NCBI RefSeq assembly: GCF_000191885.1 | Contig: NZ_AEWI01000122.1 | Span: 1-32,179 of the forward strand | DNA from: Anaerophaga thermohalophila DSM 12881 | Lineage (GTDB): Bacteria > Bacteroidota > Bacteroidia > Bacteroidales > Marinilabiliaceae | DNA: 32,179 nt | Reading direction: 5' to 3' | The notes under the pieces: generated by a model | Told to the model about the DNA's origin: nothing | The model's database searches: none | Seen by the model: the letters and a program-made list of their open reading frames with translations, nothing else | Position numbers and translations under genes: made by a program | In this document: in pieces, positions 25,674-32,145 of the stretch | Numbering within the stretch: position 1 is the stretch's first letter | Layout: the number at the start of each line of letters is the position of its first letter

Positions 25674-25835
25674 TTCATCAGTATATAATTTTATTAAGGT
25701 CGAATGGAACTCGCATGCAAGACTTTATAAATATTCTTGTTGTGGTATGCCTTGTCAGGCCCGTTTTATCTTACATCTTACCATTTTAAATCTAAAAATC
25801 TATTAAAACAATCTTTGCCATGCTCGTTTCATCTT
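25674..25835 (+). repeat. family B repeat, copy 10
   Basis: TTCATCAGTATATAATTTTA, TTAAGGTCGAATGGAACTCGCATG, then the segment shared with copy 3 (GACTTTATAAATATTCTTG, CTTACATCTTACCAT), and CTTTGCCATGCTCGTTTCATC. Copies 3, 10 and the fragment at 1329 form one subfamily. Confidence 0.85.
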
Positions 25836-25844
25836 ACATTTAAT

Positions 25845-25966
25845 AAATTGTTACGGCTGTTAGAATTGTTAAAGTTGTTAATATTGTTAATGTATTAGTT
25901 GTTAGCATGTTATAAGTTTTATTACATTAGCTAACAATTTAACAATCTTAACAATCCTAACAATTT
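25845..25966. repeat. long imperfect AT-rich hairpin built of ATTGTTAA units
   Basis: AAATTGTTA...GTTAGAATTGTTAAAGTTG on the left pairs with CTAACAATTTAACAATCTTA and CAATCCTAACAATTT on the right. Each arm is itself a run of short TTGTTAA-like units. It lies directly between two family B copies. Confidence 0.7.
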
Positions 25967-26020
25967 CATCCGTATAAAATTAGTCTAAGTTGTTGGTCGA
26001 ATGGAACTCGCATGATTGAA
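25964..26020 (+). repeat. family B repeat, copy 11
   Basis: TTTCATCCGTATAAAATTAG, TCTAAGTTGTTGG, GAATGGAACTCGCATGATTGA. It is truncated after the CGCATG block, where family G copy 2 follows within 10 bp. Confidence 0.8.
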
Positions 26021-26028
26021 TTATATAT

Positions 26029-26184
26029 TTTCGTCATGAAATGCTCAAATATCAAATAATACAAGCAACTGCAGACAAATTTAAAGCAGGAAACAGTGAA
26101 CTATTTTCAGATTAAATTTGATGAGGATGCTCATATTCTGCCGACATTTTAGCATTGTAATAGAAAATTCATAAATAAAGCAGG
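26029..26184. repeat. family G diverged repeat, copy 2
   Basis: Homologous to 6970-7127. The ATG at 26039 opens only a short frame that stops at TAA after 24 codons, and the matching frame in the other copy is broken at once, so this is not a gene. Confidence 0.6.
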
Positions 26185-26399
26185 TAAAGTAAGGAAATTT
26201 TACCGGCAAACGCTATGAGAGATGTCAACTCATTAAACTGGAAGAACAAAGATTATAACAATTCGATCCAGCTTTTTTGAATACTGATAAAAATGAAACG
26301 ATCTTTTATTTCAAAATAAACAATTCATATAAAAAGGCCTTTATGCAAAGAACACCTTGAGGCATTTTTGCATGTAATAACAGGTATCAGTTATATTTT

Positions 26400-27110
26400 T
26401 CAGGCCATATTATGGAAGACATTTGTCACATCATCGTCTTCTTCAAACCTGACAAGCAGTTTTTCGATATCTTCAGCCTGTTCGGCTGAAAGTTTTCGTG
26501 TGTTTTGCGGGATTCTTTCAAAATCGGCATTTTCGATTTCATAACCGTTTTCTTCCAGATATTTCTGGATAGGCCCGAACGCTTCAAAATCACCATATAT
26601 TATAATAAGGTCATCCTCAACAAAGACCTCCTGTCCCCCTATATCTATAAGTTCCAGCTCAAGTTCTTCCAGATCAGGTTTTTCTTTCATTTTTACTTTG
26701 AAGACACACTTGTGCTCAAACATATAATCGACACTCCCTGACGTGCCAAGTGCGCCGCCGGCCTTGTTGAAATAGCTGCGAACGTTGGCCACTGTGCGCG
26801 TAGGATTATCTGTTGCTGTCTCAACCAAAACAGCAATGCCATGTGGCGCGTAGCCTTCATAAACTACAGTCTTATAATCGGACGGGTCTTTCCCTGTAGC
26901 TTTCTTTATTGCCCTTTCCACATTTTCCTTGGGCATATTGGCCGTCTTGGCATTCTGAATCAGCATCCTGAGACGAGGATTCCCGGCGGGATCAGGGCCA
27001 CCGTTTCTAACGGCAATAGAAATTTCACGTCCAATTTTTGTAAAAGTTTTGGCCATATTTCCCCAACGTTTGAGTTTTCTGGCCTTACGGTATTCAAATG
27101 CGCGTCCCAT
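26400..27110 (-). CDS. YebC/PmpR-family protein (TACO1 family)
   Basis: 236 residues. The family is known as DNA-binding regulators and, for some members, translation factors that relieve ribosome stalling at proline stretches. The N-terminal part has MGRAFEYRKARKLKRWGNMAKTFTKIGREISIAVRNGG, a Bacteroidota form of the usual GHSKW start. Next come GGPDPAGNPRLRMLIQNAKTANMPKENVERAIKKATG, YEGYAPHGIAVLVETATDNPTRTVANVRSYFNKAGGALGTSGSV, and a C-terminal acidic domain. The family A element ends 19 bp upstream of its start codon, so any promoter would lie in or beyond the repeat. I cannot tell the regulator from the translation-factor type here. Confidence 0.92.
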   Translation of the reverse strand: MGRAFEYRKARKLKRWGNMAKTFTKIGREISIAVRNGGPDPAGNPRLRMLIQNAKTANMPKENVERAIKKATGKDPSDYKTVVYEGYAPHGIAVLVETATDNPTRTVANVRSYFNKAGGALGTSGSVDYMFEHKCVFKVKMKEKPDLEELELELIDIGGQEVFVEDDLIIIYGDFEAFGPIQKYLEENGYEIENADFERIPQNTRKLSAEQAEDIEKLLVRFEEDDDVTNVFHNMA

Positions 27111-27128
27111 GAATTATTGATTAATGCT

Positions 27129-27273
27129 ATGAGCCCGGTCTAAAAAGCATCTTTGTTGCCAAACTCAGTGTTGTTTTAAATTTTTGAATCCTCATTAACA
27201 ATGAGTTAACTCCGGTACAAAAATTTAAAACGCCTTGATTTTGACAAAAATATGCTTTTTATTCCGCACTCAT
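27129..27273. repeat. family A palindromic element, copy 3
   Basis: Left end ATGAGCCCGGTCTAAAAAG (27129-27147), right end CTTTTTATTCCGCACTCAT (27255-27273). The interior matches copy 2 with only scattered changes. It sits exactly between the DUF3109 gene (13 bp from its stop) and yebC (18 bp from its start). Confidence 0.9.
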
Positions 27274-27286
27274 GCTATATATTAAA

Positions 27287-27886
27287 TTATTCCGTGTCCC
27301 CCACTGATTTTGATTTTTGTTTTTCAAGATGGATAGCCACCTCTTCCATCTCTTCATAAAACTTTTCACCATATTTCCGGATAATCGACTCTTTCAGAAA
27401 ACGGAAAACGGGAAGTCCCATCTTTTTCCCCAACTCGCGGGCAGGATCACAAACCGGCCACGAATGATAATTCAACGCTTCATAACCTGAATATTTATCC
27501 ACACGAATGGGATAAAGATGACATGATATTGGCTTTTTGAAGTTTATAAGTCCTTCCTCATAAGCCTTTTCAAAGGCACATCTGCAAATTCCGTTGCTGT
27601 CAAAATAAGTATAAACACATTCCCGCCCGTGAATAATGGGAGTTACCTTGTCACCGTCGGCATCGATCTCCCAGGTGCCGCTTCTTTCAATTATTTCAAC
27701 CGCTTCGGGGGAAAGCAGATGTTTGATTTTCGGATAGATATCTTCAAGAATTGCTGTTTCTTCATCTTTCAGTGGTGCTCCCGATTCACCTTCTACACAG
27801 CAACTACCTAAACACTTTGATAAATCGCATACAAAATGCTTTTCAAAAATGTCGAGGCTGATAATCTTGTCATCAATTTGAACCAT
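27287..27886 (-). CDS. DUF3109 family Cys-rich protein
   Basis: 199 residues. The cysteine pattern is conspicuous: FVCDLSKCLGSCCVEGESGAP (C20, C25, C29, C30), RECVYTYFDSNGICRCAFE, ISCHLYPIRVDKYSG, and WPVCDPARELG. This arrangement, with a CCxxGESGxP loop, is typical of the DUF3109 family and recalls YkgJ-type zinc- or iron-binding proteins. Function is unknown; a metal or Fe-S site is inferred from the cysteines. It has its own -7 box upstream (27944-27951) and reads toward yebC across the family A element. Confidence 0.88.
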   Translation of the reverse strand: MVQIDDKIISLDIFEKHFVCDLSKCLGSCCVEGESGAPLKDEETAILEDIYPKIKHLLSPEAVEIIERSGTWEIDADGDKVTPIIHGRECVYTYFDSNGICRCAFEKAYEEGLINFKKPISCHLYPIRVDKYSGYEALNYHSWPVCDPARELGKKMGLPVFRFLKESIIRKYGEKFYEEMEEVAIHLEKQKSKSVGDTE

Positions 27887-27943
27887 TTATTTTTTGGTAT
27901 TCCTTTACCGTGTTTAATAAAACGAGGTAAAATGTTTGGAGTG

Positions 27944-27951
27944 CAAATTTA
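27944..27951 (-). promoter_or_regulatory. candidate -7 box TAAATTTG for the DUF3109 gene
   Basis: Minus-strand TAAATTTG matches TAnnTTTG, 57 bp upstream of the start codon, just after the terminator hairpin. Confidence 0.45.
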
Positions 27952-27966
27952 AGGAAATATTGATAT

Positions 27967-27999
27967 TAAAAAAGGACAGTTTATGTATGGAACTGTCCT
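27967..27999 (-). terminator. probable terminator of the sulfur operon
   Basis: AGGACAGTT (27973-27981), a 9-nt loop, AACTGTCCT (27991-27999): a perfect 9-bp stem followed on the minus strand by TTTTTT. It lies 205 bp beyond the last operon gene. Confidence 0.75.
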
Positions 28000-28203
28000 A
28001 AATTAGTGACCTGACATAAGGGGAGTAGAATATAGTAACGACGCAATTTGTTGCAAAACGTGAGAATATCACGGACGCAAAACACGCATTACACTTAATA
28101 TCAAAGACATAGTGCCCGACATGTATATTTTGAACTTAACTTCTTAGCACCTGAACAAAAACATCAAGATTGATGTCGATTAACATCAGCAGATAGATAG
28201 ACA

Positions 28204-28704
28204 TCAGGTAAAAATGATCTGGGAGTTTTCACCGCCACTCCTTTCGTAAAATTCACCAACCGTAAGCACCCCTGAAACATCTTCCCATAGGTCTTCTTTT
28301 GTCAGTTTAAACATGTCCATAGCGAGTTTACAAGCGAACACTTCACCGCCGCCTGCGGTAAACATTTCCAGGAATTCGCCCACAGGCGGGATGTCAATCT
28401 TCTCCATTTGGTTGCGCATCATGGAAGATACACCCGCTTCCACACCGGGCAATATGCCCAGCAGAGTTGGAAAAGAGAGCCCGCCCGGCATGCGCATGGC
28501 AGGATTGCCTACGGTTGCTGTATGCAGTTTATTCATTCGTTTCTTGGTGATAGCATCAAGGCCGAAAAAAGTAAAAAAGAGTTTGGCCTCCATGCCTTCC
28601 ATCAAAGCACCATTGGCCAATACCAGCGAAGCATACACATCTTCCAGGTTTCCTTTTGCACAAATGATGCTGACTTTTTTTAGTGCATTATCTTTTGAGT
28701 TCAT
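28204..28704 (-). CDS. DsrE2/DsrE-DsrF-DrsH-family sulfur carrier protein
   Basis: 166 residues. DsrE-type proteins carry sulfane sulfur on a conserved cysteine and hand it to DsrC/TusE-type partners. The family pattern is clear: VSIICAKGNLEDVYASLVLANGALMEGMEAKLFFTFFGLD (C15), the PAMRMPGGLSFPTLLGILPGVEA segment, and GGGEVFACKLAMDMFKLTKEDL (C125). The last cysteine is the expected active-site residue of the DsrE2 group. No transmembrane segment is evident. It is the last gene of a four-gene operon, 18 bp after the DsrC-like gene. Transfer of sulfur produced by the SQR-like protein is inference from context. Confidence 0.88.
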   Translation of the reverse strand: MNSKDNALKKVSIICAKGNLEDVYASLVLANGALMEGMEAKLFFTFFGLDAITKKRMNKLHTATVGNPAMRMPGGLSFPTLLGILPGVEAGVSSMMRNQMEKIDIPPVGEFLEMFTAGGGEVFACKLAMDMFKLTKEDLWEDVSGVLTVGEFYERSGGENSQIIFT

Positions 28705-28722
28705 AACTGAATATTTTTAAGA

Positions 28723-29031
28723 TTAAACACATGATGTCGGTTTAGGAATACCGGCCAATTTCGATGCTTTTTTCAGCGGGCCGCCCGGGAAAAGTTTATA
28801 AAAGCCTTTAATATCCACAATCCCGGAATTTTTAATTTTTCGGATGGTGAGTTGCTCTCCGGCTTCATGCTTTTCCCTCAGGTATTTGATGACAGCCATG
28901 TGCTCATCGGTTAATTCAATGTTTTCTTCTTTGGCTAGTTCTCTGGCAACATCTTCGGACCAGTCGGCCATGTTTTTGAGGTATCCTTCTTCAGTTACTT
29001 CGATGTTTTTTCCTGCAATTGTTTTTTCCAT
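28723..29031 (-). CDS. DsrC/TusE-like sulfur-relay protein with a single cysteine
   Basis: 102 residues, the family length. DsrC/TusE proteins bind sulfur on a C-terminal cysteine and act as a co-substrate or relay. Sequence signs are the N-terminal EVTEEGYLKNMADWSEDVARELA, IELTDEHMAVIKYLREKHE, and the C-terminal GGPLKKASKLAGIPKPTSCV. The penultimate Cys (C101, called CysA in DsrC) is present, while the residue 11 positions before it, where dissimilatory DsrC has CysB, is Ser90. So it matches the relay (TusE-like) rather than the trisulfide-forming type. No DsrAB genes are nearby. It is 6 bp after the DUF1641 gene and 18 bp before the DsrE2 gene. Confidence 0.93.
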   Translation of the reverse strand: MEKTIAGKNIEVTEEGYLKNMADWSEDVARELAKEENIELTDEHMAVIKYLREKHEAGEQLTIRKIKNSGIVDIKGFYKLFPGGPLKKASKLAGIPKPTSCV

Positions 29032-29037
29032 AATCTG

Positions 29038-29700
29038 TTATCTTTTTTGATTCATATTATTCATAAATTGCAACAGGAAGCCTGTTGCTTTCTTCATTTC
29101 TTTTTTGTTCGAACCGAACAAGAGTTTTATTGGTGATGCCGGCTTTATATCCTGCTTACTGGTTTCTGCCAAAGCAGAGAGCATCTTGTCTGTTTGTTCC
29201 AGCATTTTCCTGTCGGTGATTTTTTTACCGATTGAAACCAGCAAATCACCATTTTCCCCGATCTTGCGTAGGCTTTCGGGGTCGGTTTTTTCCAATATTT
29301 TGGTGAAGCTTTGCAGCAGCGCTACTGAAATTTCAAACAATCCCCGTTCATTGAGTTTCTGAAGGTATTTTGAGAAATCAATGATAGCCTCGGTTGCAAG
29401 TGGGGAGGCATCCTGAAGCAAATCAGTAATGCTTTCCATGGCATCCATCAGTTGGGTAAAGGTGTCGATATTGCGAAGTAACTTGATTACCAGGCTTTTA
29501 ACCTCATCAGGGTCAATTTCTACAAGCTGTTTATCTAGTTCATCAACAGCGGTGTCATACATGTCCTTACCTACAATCGACAAATCGCTCATCAGGTCAT
29601 CGGTAGCCATGCTGCGTAATTTTTTTTCACTGATGTAACTCAGAACTTCGTCCATCTTGTTGTTCAGTTCGTTTATTTGTGTTTGCATTGAGTCATTCAT
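29038..29700 (-). CDS. DUF1641 family protein
   Basis: 220 residues, almost entirely helical and acidic-basic, without a signal peptide or cysteine. The central part, VKSLVIKLLRNIDTFTQLMDAMESITDLLQDASPLATEAIIDFSKYLQKLNERGLFEISVALLQSF, is the DUF1641 region. By general knowledge this family is often encoded next to SQR-like flavoproteins or formate dehydrogenases, but its role is not established. Here it lies 11 bp after the SQR-like gene and 6 bp before the DsrC-like gene, so it is almost certainly part of the same transcript. Confidence 0.85.
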   Translation of the reverse strand: MNDSMQTQINELNNKMDEVLSYISEKKLRSMATDDLMSDLSIVGKDMYDTAVDELDKQLVEIDPDEVKSLVIKLLRNIDTFTQLMDAMESITDLLQDASPLATEAIIDFSKYLQKLNERGLFEISVALLQSFTKILEKTDPESLRKIGENGDLLVSIGKKITDRKMLEQTDKMLSALAETSKQDIKPASPIKLLFGSNKKEMKKATGFLLQFMNNMNQKR

Positions 29701-29711
29701 AGCTACGTATT

Positions 29712-30965
29712 TTACTGTTGGGTATTTTCAGAGTTGATTACCTTTTTCCCTGCCATGGTCATTAGTGGCTCTACAGGTAGCTCTTTTCCTTTAAGTAGAA
29801 TATGCCAATACATCCAGCGAAACATTACCTTGCCGTAGTGGTTGATCTTTGTGTTTTTCAGTAAGCCAAAGGGGCCAATCCCCGGCAACGGAAATGTACC
29901 CGGCAGCGGTTCTGTATCATAATTGAAATCAATCAGTGCACCTTTGCCATACCCGGTTTCAATGTAGCAGTTGGCATGCCCGTCAAATTTTGCTGTCATA
30001 GGCCTGCCTTCGATATCGTTTATGAGGTTCTCAAAAAGAATATCAGATGCAAAATGTGCTACCGAACCTGCTTTTGATGTAGGAAGATTGGCTGCGTCGC
30101 CGAGCACAAAAATATTATCCCACTTTTCAGATTTGAGCGTGTGTTTGTCAGTTGGGACAAAACCCATGTCATCGCCCATCTTGCTATTTTCAATGATTTT
30201 GCTTCCCTTATTCACCGGCACAATGGTGAGGATATCGAAATCCACTGTACGCTCATCGTAGGAAACCAATTGTTTCTTTTCATCGTCCACACGTTCGGTG
30301 TAAAAATCCGTCACCACATTAATGTTTTTCTCCTCCAGCAGTTCACCCAGCATTTTGGATGCTATTGGTCTGGTAAAGGCGCCTGACATCAATGTGACAT
30401 AGGTGAGGTCCACCTTGTCACGAATGCCCTTTTCTGTAAAATAGGCTTCAGCAAGAAAAACAAATTCAAGTGGTGCTACGGGGCATTTATATGGCAATTC
30501 CGGGATAGCAACAACCAGTTTACCACCTTCCCAAGTACGTAACTTCTTGTTGAGTGCCATGGCACCCTCGATGCTGTAAAAATCAAAAATATCCTTGTAG
30601 TACAATTCCCCTTTCAGCCCGGGCGTTTCTTCCGGCCTGAGTTCTGTTCCGGTGGCCACGATCAGATAGTCGTAATTAAGCGTCTGACCATTTTTCATCA
30701 GCACCGAATTATCATCCGGATTAACCTTTTCGGCCTCATCATAAATCATTTCCACACCTGCCGGAATGAACTGACTTTTGGATTTGATCACATCATCCGG
30801 TTTGTATATTCCAAACGGAATGAATAAAAATCCGGGCTGATAATAATGAGTACGGTCCTTATCAAGGATTGTAATTTTCCATTCATCCGATGATAATGCT
30901 TTTCGCAACTTATTTGCCATGATGGTGCCGGCTGTTCCACCGCCTAGTATAAGTATTCTCTTCAT
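29712..30965 (-). CDS. sulfide:quinone oxidoreductase-like FAD protein
   Basis: 417 residues. SQR oxidises sulfide to sulfane sulfur or polysulfide and passes electrons to the quinone pool. The FAD-binding Rossmann motif is MKRILILGGGTAGTIMANKL (GxGxxG-type). A second nucleotide region follows (DYLIVATGTELRPEETPG), then PELPYKCPVAPLEFVFLAEAY and DNIFVLGDAANLPTSKAGSVAHF. The protein has exactly two cysteines, C161 (PYKCPVAP) and C333 (ANCYIETGYG), at the places of the two essential sulfur-bridging cysteines of SQRs; a third, non-essential in some types, is absent. The C-terminal hydrophobic MFRWMYWHILLKG may bind the membrane. It is the first gene of the operon, divergent from the Crp/Fnr gene. 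A different sulfur flavoenzyme is possible. Confidence 0.9.
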   Translation of the reverse strand: MKRILILGGGTAGTIMANKLRKALSSDEWKITILDKDRTHYYQPGFLFIPFGIYKPDDVIKSKSQFIPAGVEMIYDEAEKVNPDDNSVLMKNGQTLNYDYLIVATGTELRPEETPGLKGELYYKDIFDFYSIEGAMALNKKLRTWEGGKLVVAIPELPYKCPVAPLEFVFLAEAYFTEKGIRDKVDLTYVTLMSGAFTRPIASKMLGELLEEKNINVVTDFYTERVDDEKKQLVSYDERTVDFDILTIVPVNKGSKIIENSKMGDDMGFVPTDKHTLKSEKWDNIFVLGDAANLPTSKAGSVAHFASDILFENLINDIEGRPMTAKFDGHANCYIETGYGKGALIDFNYDTEPLPGTFPLPGIGPFGLLKNTKINHYGKVMFRWMYWHILLKGKELPVEPLMTMAGKKVINSENTQQ

Positions 30966-31039
30966 AATCTTTAATATTTTTGTTATCTTGTTTGTTAATA
31001 AAAATACAGTAAACTATTCACGATAGTTGATGTTTATGC

Positions 31040-31055
31040 TATGACACATATCATA
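31040..31055. promoter_or_regulatory. candidate Crp/Fnr operator TATGA-N6-TCATA
   Basis: TATGA (31040-31044), CACATA, TCATA (31051-31055): a perfect inverted repeat with the half-site spacing of Crp-type sites (TGTGA-N6-TCACA). It lies 16 bp upstream of the Crp/Fnr start codon and 74 bp upstream of the SQR start, in the only shared promoter region. Binding is inference. Confidence 0.5.
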
Positions 31056-31071
31056 AAATAATAAATATCAT

Positions 31072-31773
31072 ATGGCTGAGCTGGTAAAAAACACAAACTG
31101 TCAATGTGAGAACTGCAAGTTGAGGGATGTCTTTTTCAATCATCTGTCTCAAGATGAAATAATAGATATCTGCAACATGCGAAAGGAATATCATTATGAT
31201 GCCTCAGAAAACATTATTGGTAAGGGCGAAAAAATTGAGAAATTCATGTACCTCAAAGATGGTCTTGTTAAATTGTATCTGGACAATGAAATCGGAACAG
31301 ATCAGATTGTAAGTTTTGCACGTCCGCTGGATTTCATAAGCATTTTAAGCGCATTTTCTACCGATGAATATCAGTACAGTGTATCTGCTCTTGTGCCGTC
31401 TAATGTATGTGTTATTGAAATGGATTTAATAAAAAGCTTTGCTACTACGAATCCGGCTTTTACCATTGACCTGATGAAGAAGCTCAGCTTGACAACGGAT
31501 AAAATCCTGCATGAAAGCCTGGAGTTGAAACGCTTGAATCTCAAGGGAAAGCTGGCAATGGTATTGCACATGTTTTCGACAGATATATTTTCATCCAAGG
31601 TGTTTGAACTGCCTGTAACACGAAAGGAAATTGCTGAGTATGCAGGTATCAGCACAGAGAATGCTATCCGGGGACTCAGTGAATTTCGAAAAGACAAACT
31701 CATACGTATCAATGGGAAAGAGATTGAAATACTCGAACCCGAACGACTAAAACGCATTGCCAGATACGGTTAA
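31072..31773 (+). CDS. Crp/Fnr-family transcriptional regulator with an FNR-like cysteine set
   Basis: 233 residues. The N-terminus has three cysteines in TNCQCENCKLRD (C10, C12, C15), the cyclic-nucleotide-binding-like beta-roll runs from about 25 to 125 (IIGKGEKIEKFMYLKDGLVKLYL), and C113 in SNVCVIEMD sits where FNR has its fourth ligand cysteine (C122). A dimerisation helix follows, then a winged helix with VTRKEIAEYAGISTENAIRGLSEFRKDKLIRINGKEIEIL (about 184-223). The cysteines suggest an oxygen- or redox-sensing Fe-S cluster, although the N-terminal spacing (CxCxxC) differs from E. coli FNR. It is divergent from the sulfur operon (106 bp between start codons) and is the natural candidate to control it. 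Confidence 0.92.
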   Translation: MAELVKNTNCQCENCKLRDVFFNHLSQDEIIDICNMRKEYHYDASENIIGKGEKIEKFMYLKDGLVKLYLDNEIGTDQIVSFARPLDFISILSAFSTDEYQYSVSALVPSNVCVIEMDLIKSFATTNPAFTIDLMKKLSLTTDKILHESLELKRLNLKGKLAMVLHMFSTDIFSSKVFELPVTRKEIAEYAGISTENAIRGLSEFRKDKLIRINGKEIEILEPERLKRIARYG

Positions 31774-31810
31774 ATCGTAAGCCATAGGCCTCCCACGTAT
31801 TGTAAAAGTA

Positions 31811-31846
31811 AAAAAAAATTTCCCAAGCCGGAAATACCGGCCTTGG
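31811..31846 (-). terminator. probable minus-strand terminator at the right end
   Basis: CCAAGCCGG (31823-31831), loop AAATA, CCGGCCTTGG (31837-31846, one bulge). Read on the minus strand it is followed by AAATTTTTTTTTAC, a strong T tract. Its orientation points to a minus-strand transcript entering from the right. Confidence 0.65.
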
Positions 31847-31884
31847 AGTTGAATCTTTCTAAGTACTACTGGAATCTTTTGGAA

Positions 31885-32040
31885 TTAGTTGGAGCTTTCC
31901 GGAAAATTCCGGCAATGGTTGGATTTTTTCCAATTGTGAGGTAAAAGGTCAGCCAGGTCCGGATCATAGTTGCTATTGTATAATGCAATTCCCGGAATAG
32001 TTTCTTGAATATTGATAAGGTCATCCTCATTTTTTGCCAT
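31885..32040 (-). CDS. possible small hypothetical protein, 51 residues
   Basis: The ATG at 32040 starts MAKNEDDLINIQETIPGIAL, continues YNSNYDPDLADLLPHNWKKS and stops at TAA (31885). The frame stays open upstream to a TAG at 32152-32154, and that part also reads like protein (SGYERLTQVSLRPRTYC, NLRANGLTL) but offers no ATG. A good minus-strand terminator stands 38 bp beyond the stop codon. No family is recognised. It may be the remnant or tail of an element lying outside the window. The evidence is limited to the open frame and the terminator. Confidence 0.35.
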   Translation of the reverse strand: MAKNEDDLINIQETIPGIALYNSNYDPDLADLLPHNWKKSNHCRNFPESSN

Positions 32041-32044
32041 CAAA

Positions 32045-32145
32045 GTAAGGCCGTTAGCACGGAGATTGCAATATGTGCGAGGCCGAAGGCTTACCTGCGT
32101 TAAACGCTCATAACCTGACAGCTTACCATGTTTGGTAGGGAGCGT
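32045..32145. other. hairpin-dense DNA at the window edge
   Basis: GTAAGGCC (32045-32052) pairs with GGCTTAC (32088-32094); inside it GCAC/GTGC and the palindrome ATTGCAAT form further stems. The palindrome GCGTTAAACGC follows at 32097-32107, then a small TACC-N6-GGTA hairpin near 32125-32138. It looks like a structured RNA or an element end, but the window stops before it can be identified. Confidence 0.4.

Larger units (their letters stand above)
25613..26399. other. 787-bp gene-free region of repeats
   Basis: It contains two family B copies, a long AT-rich hairpin and family G copy 2, listed separately. From 26185 to 26399 I see only AT-rich DNA; no terminator with a clear T tract was found for yebC. 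Confidence 0.7.
27887..28203. other. 317-bp gene-free region
   Basis: It holds the DUF3109 promoter box, the probable terminator of the sulfur operon and a small TGATGT-N6-ACATCA inverted repeat at 28171-28188. None of families A, B, C or G is present. Confidence 0.6.

Noticed and set aside
25845..25966. CRISPR-like array
   Set aside because: The short units are only about 8-10 bp, abut one another without spacers, and form an inverted rather than a direct arrangement.
32045..32107. Integron attC site at the right edge
   Set aside because: GTTAAAC/GTTTAAC words and stems are present, but there is no pair of core sites at attC distance and no cassette array or integrase in the window.
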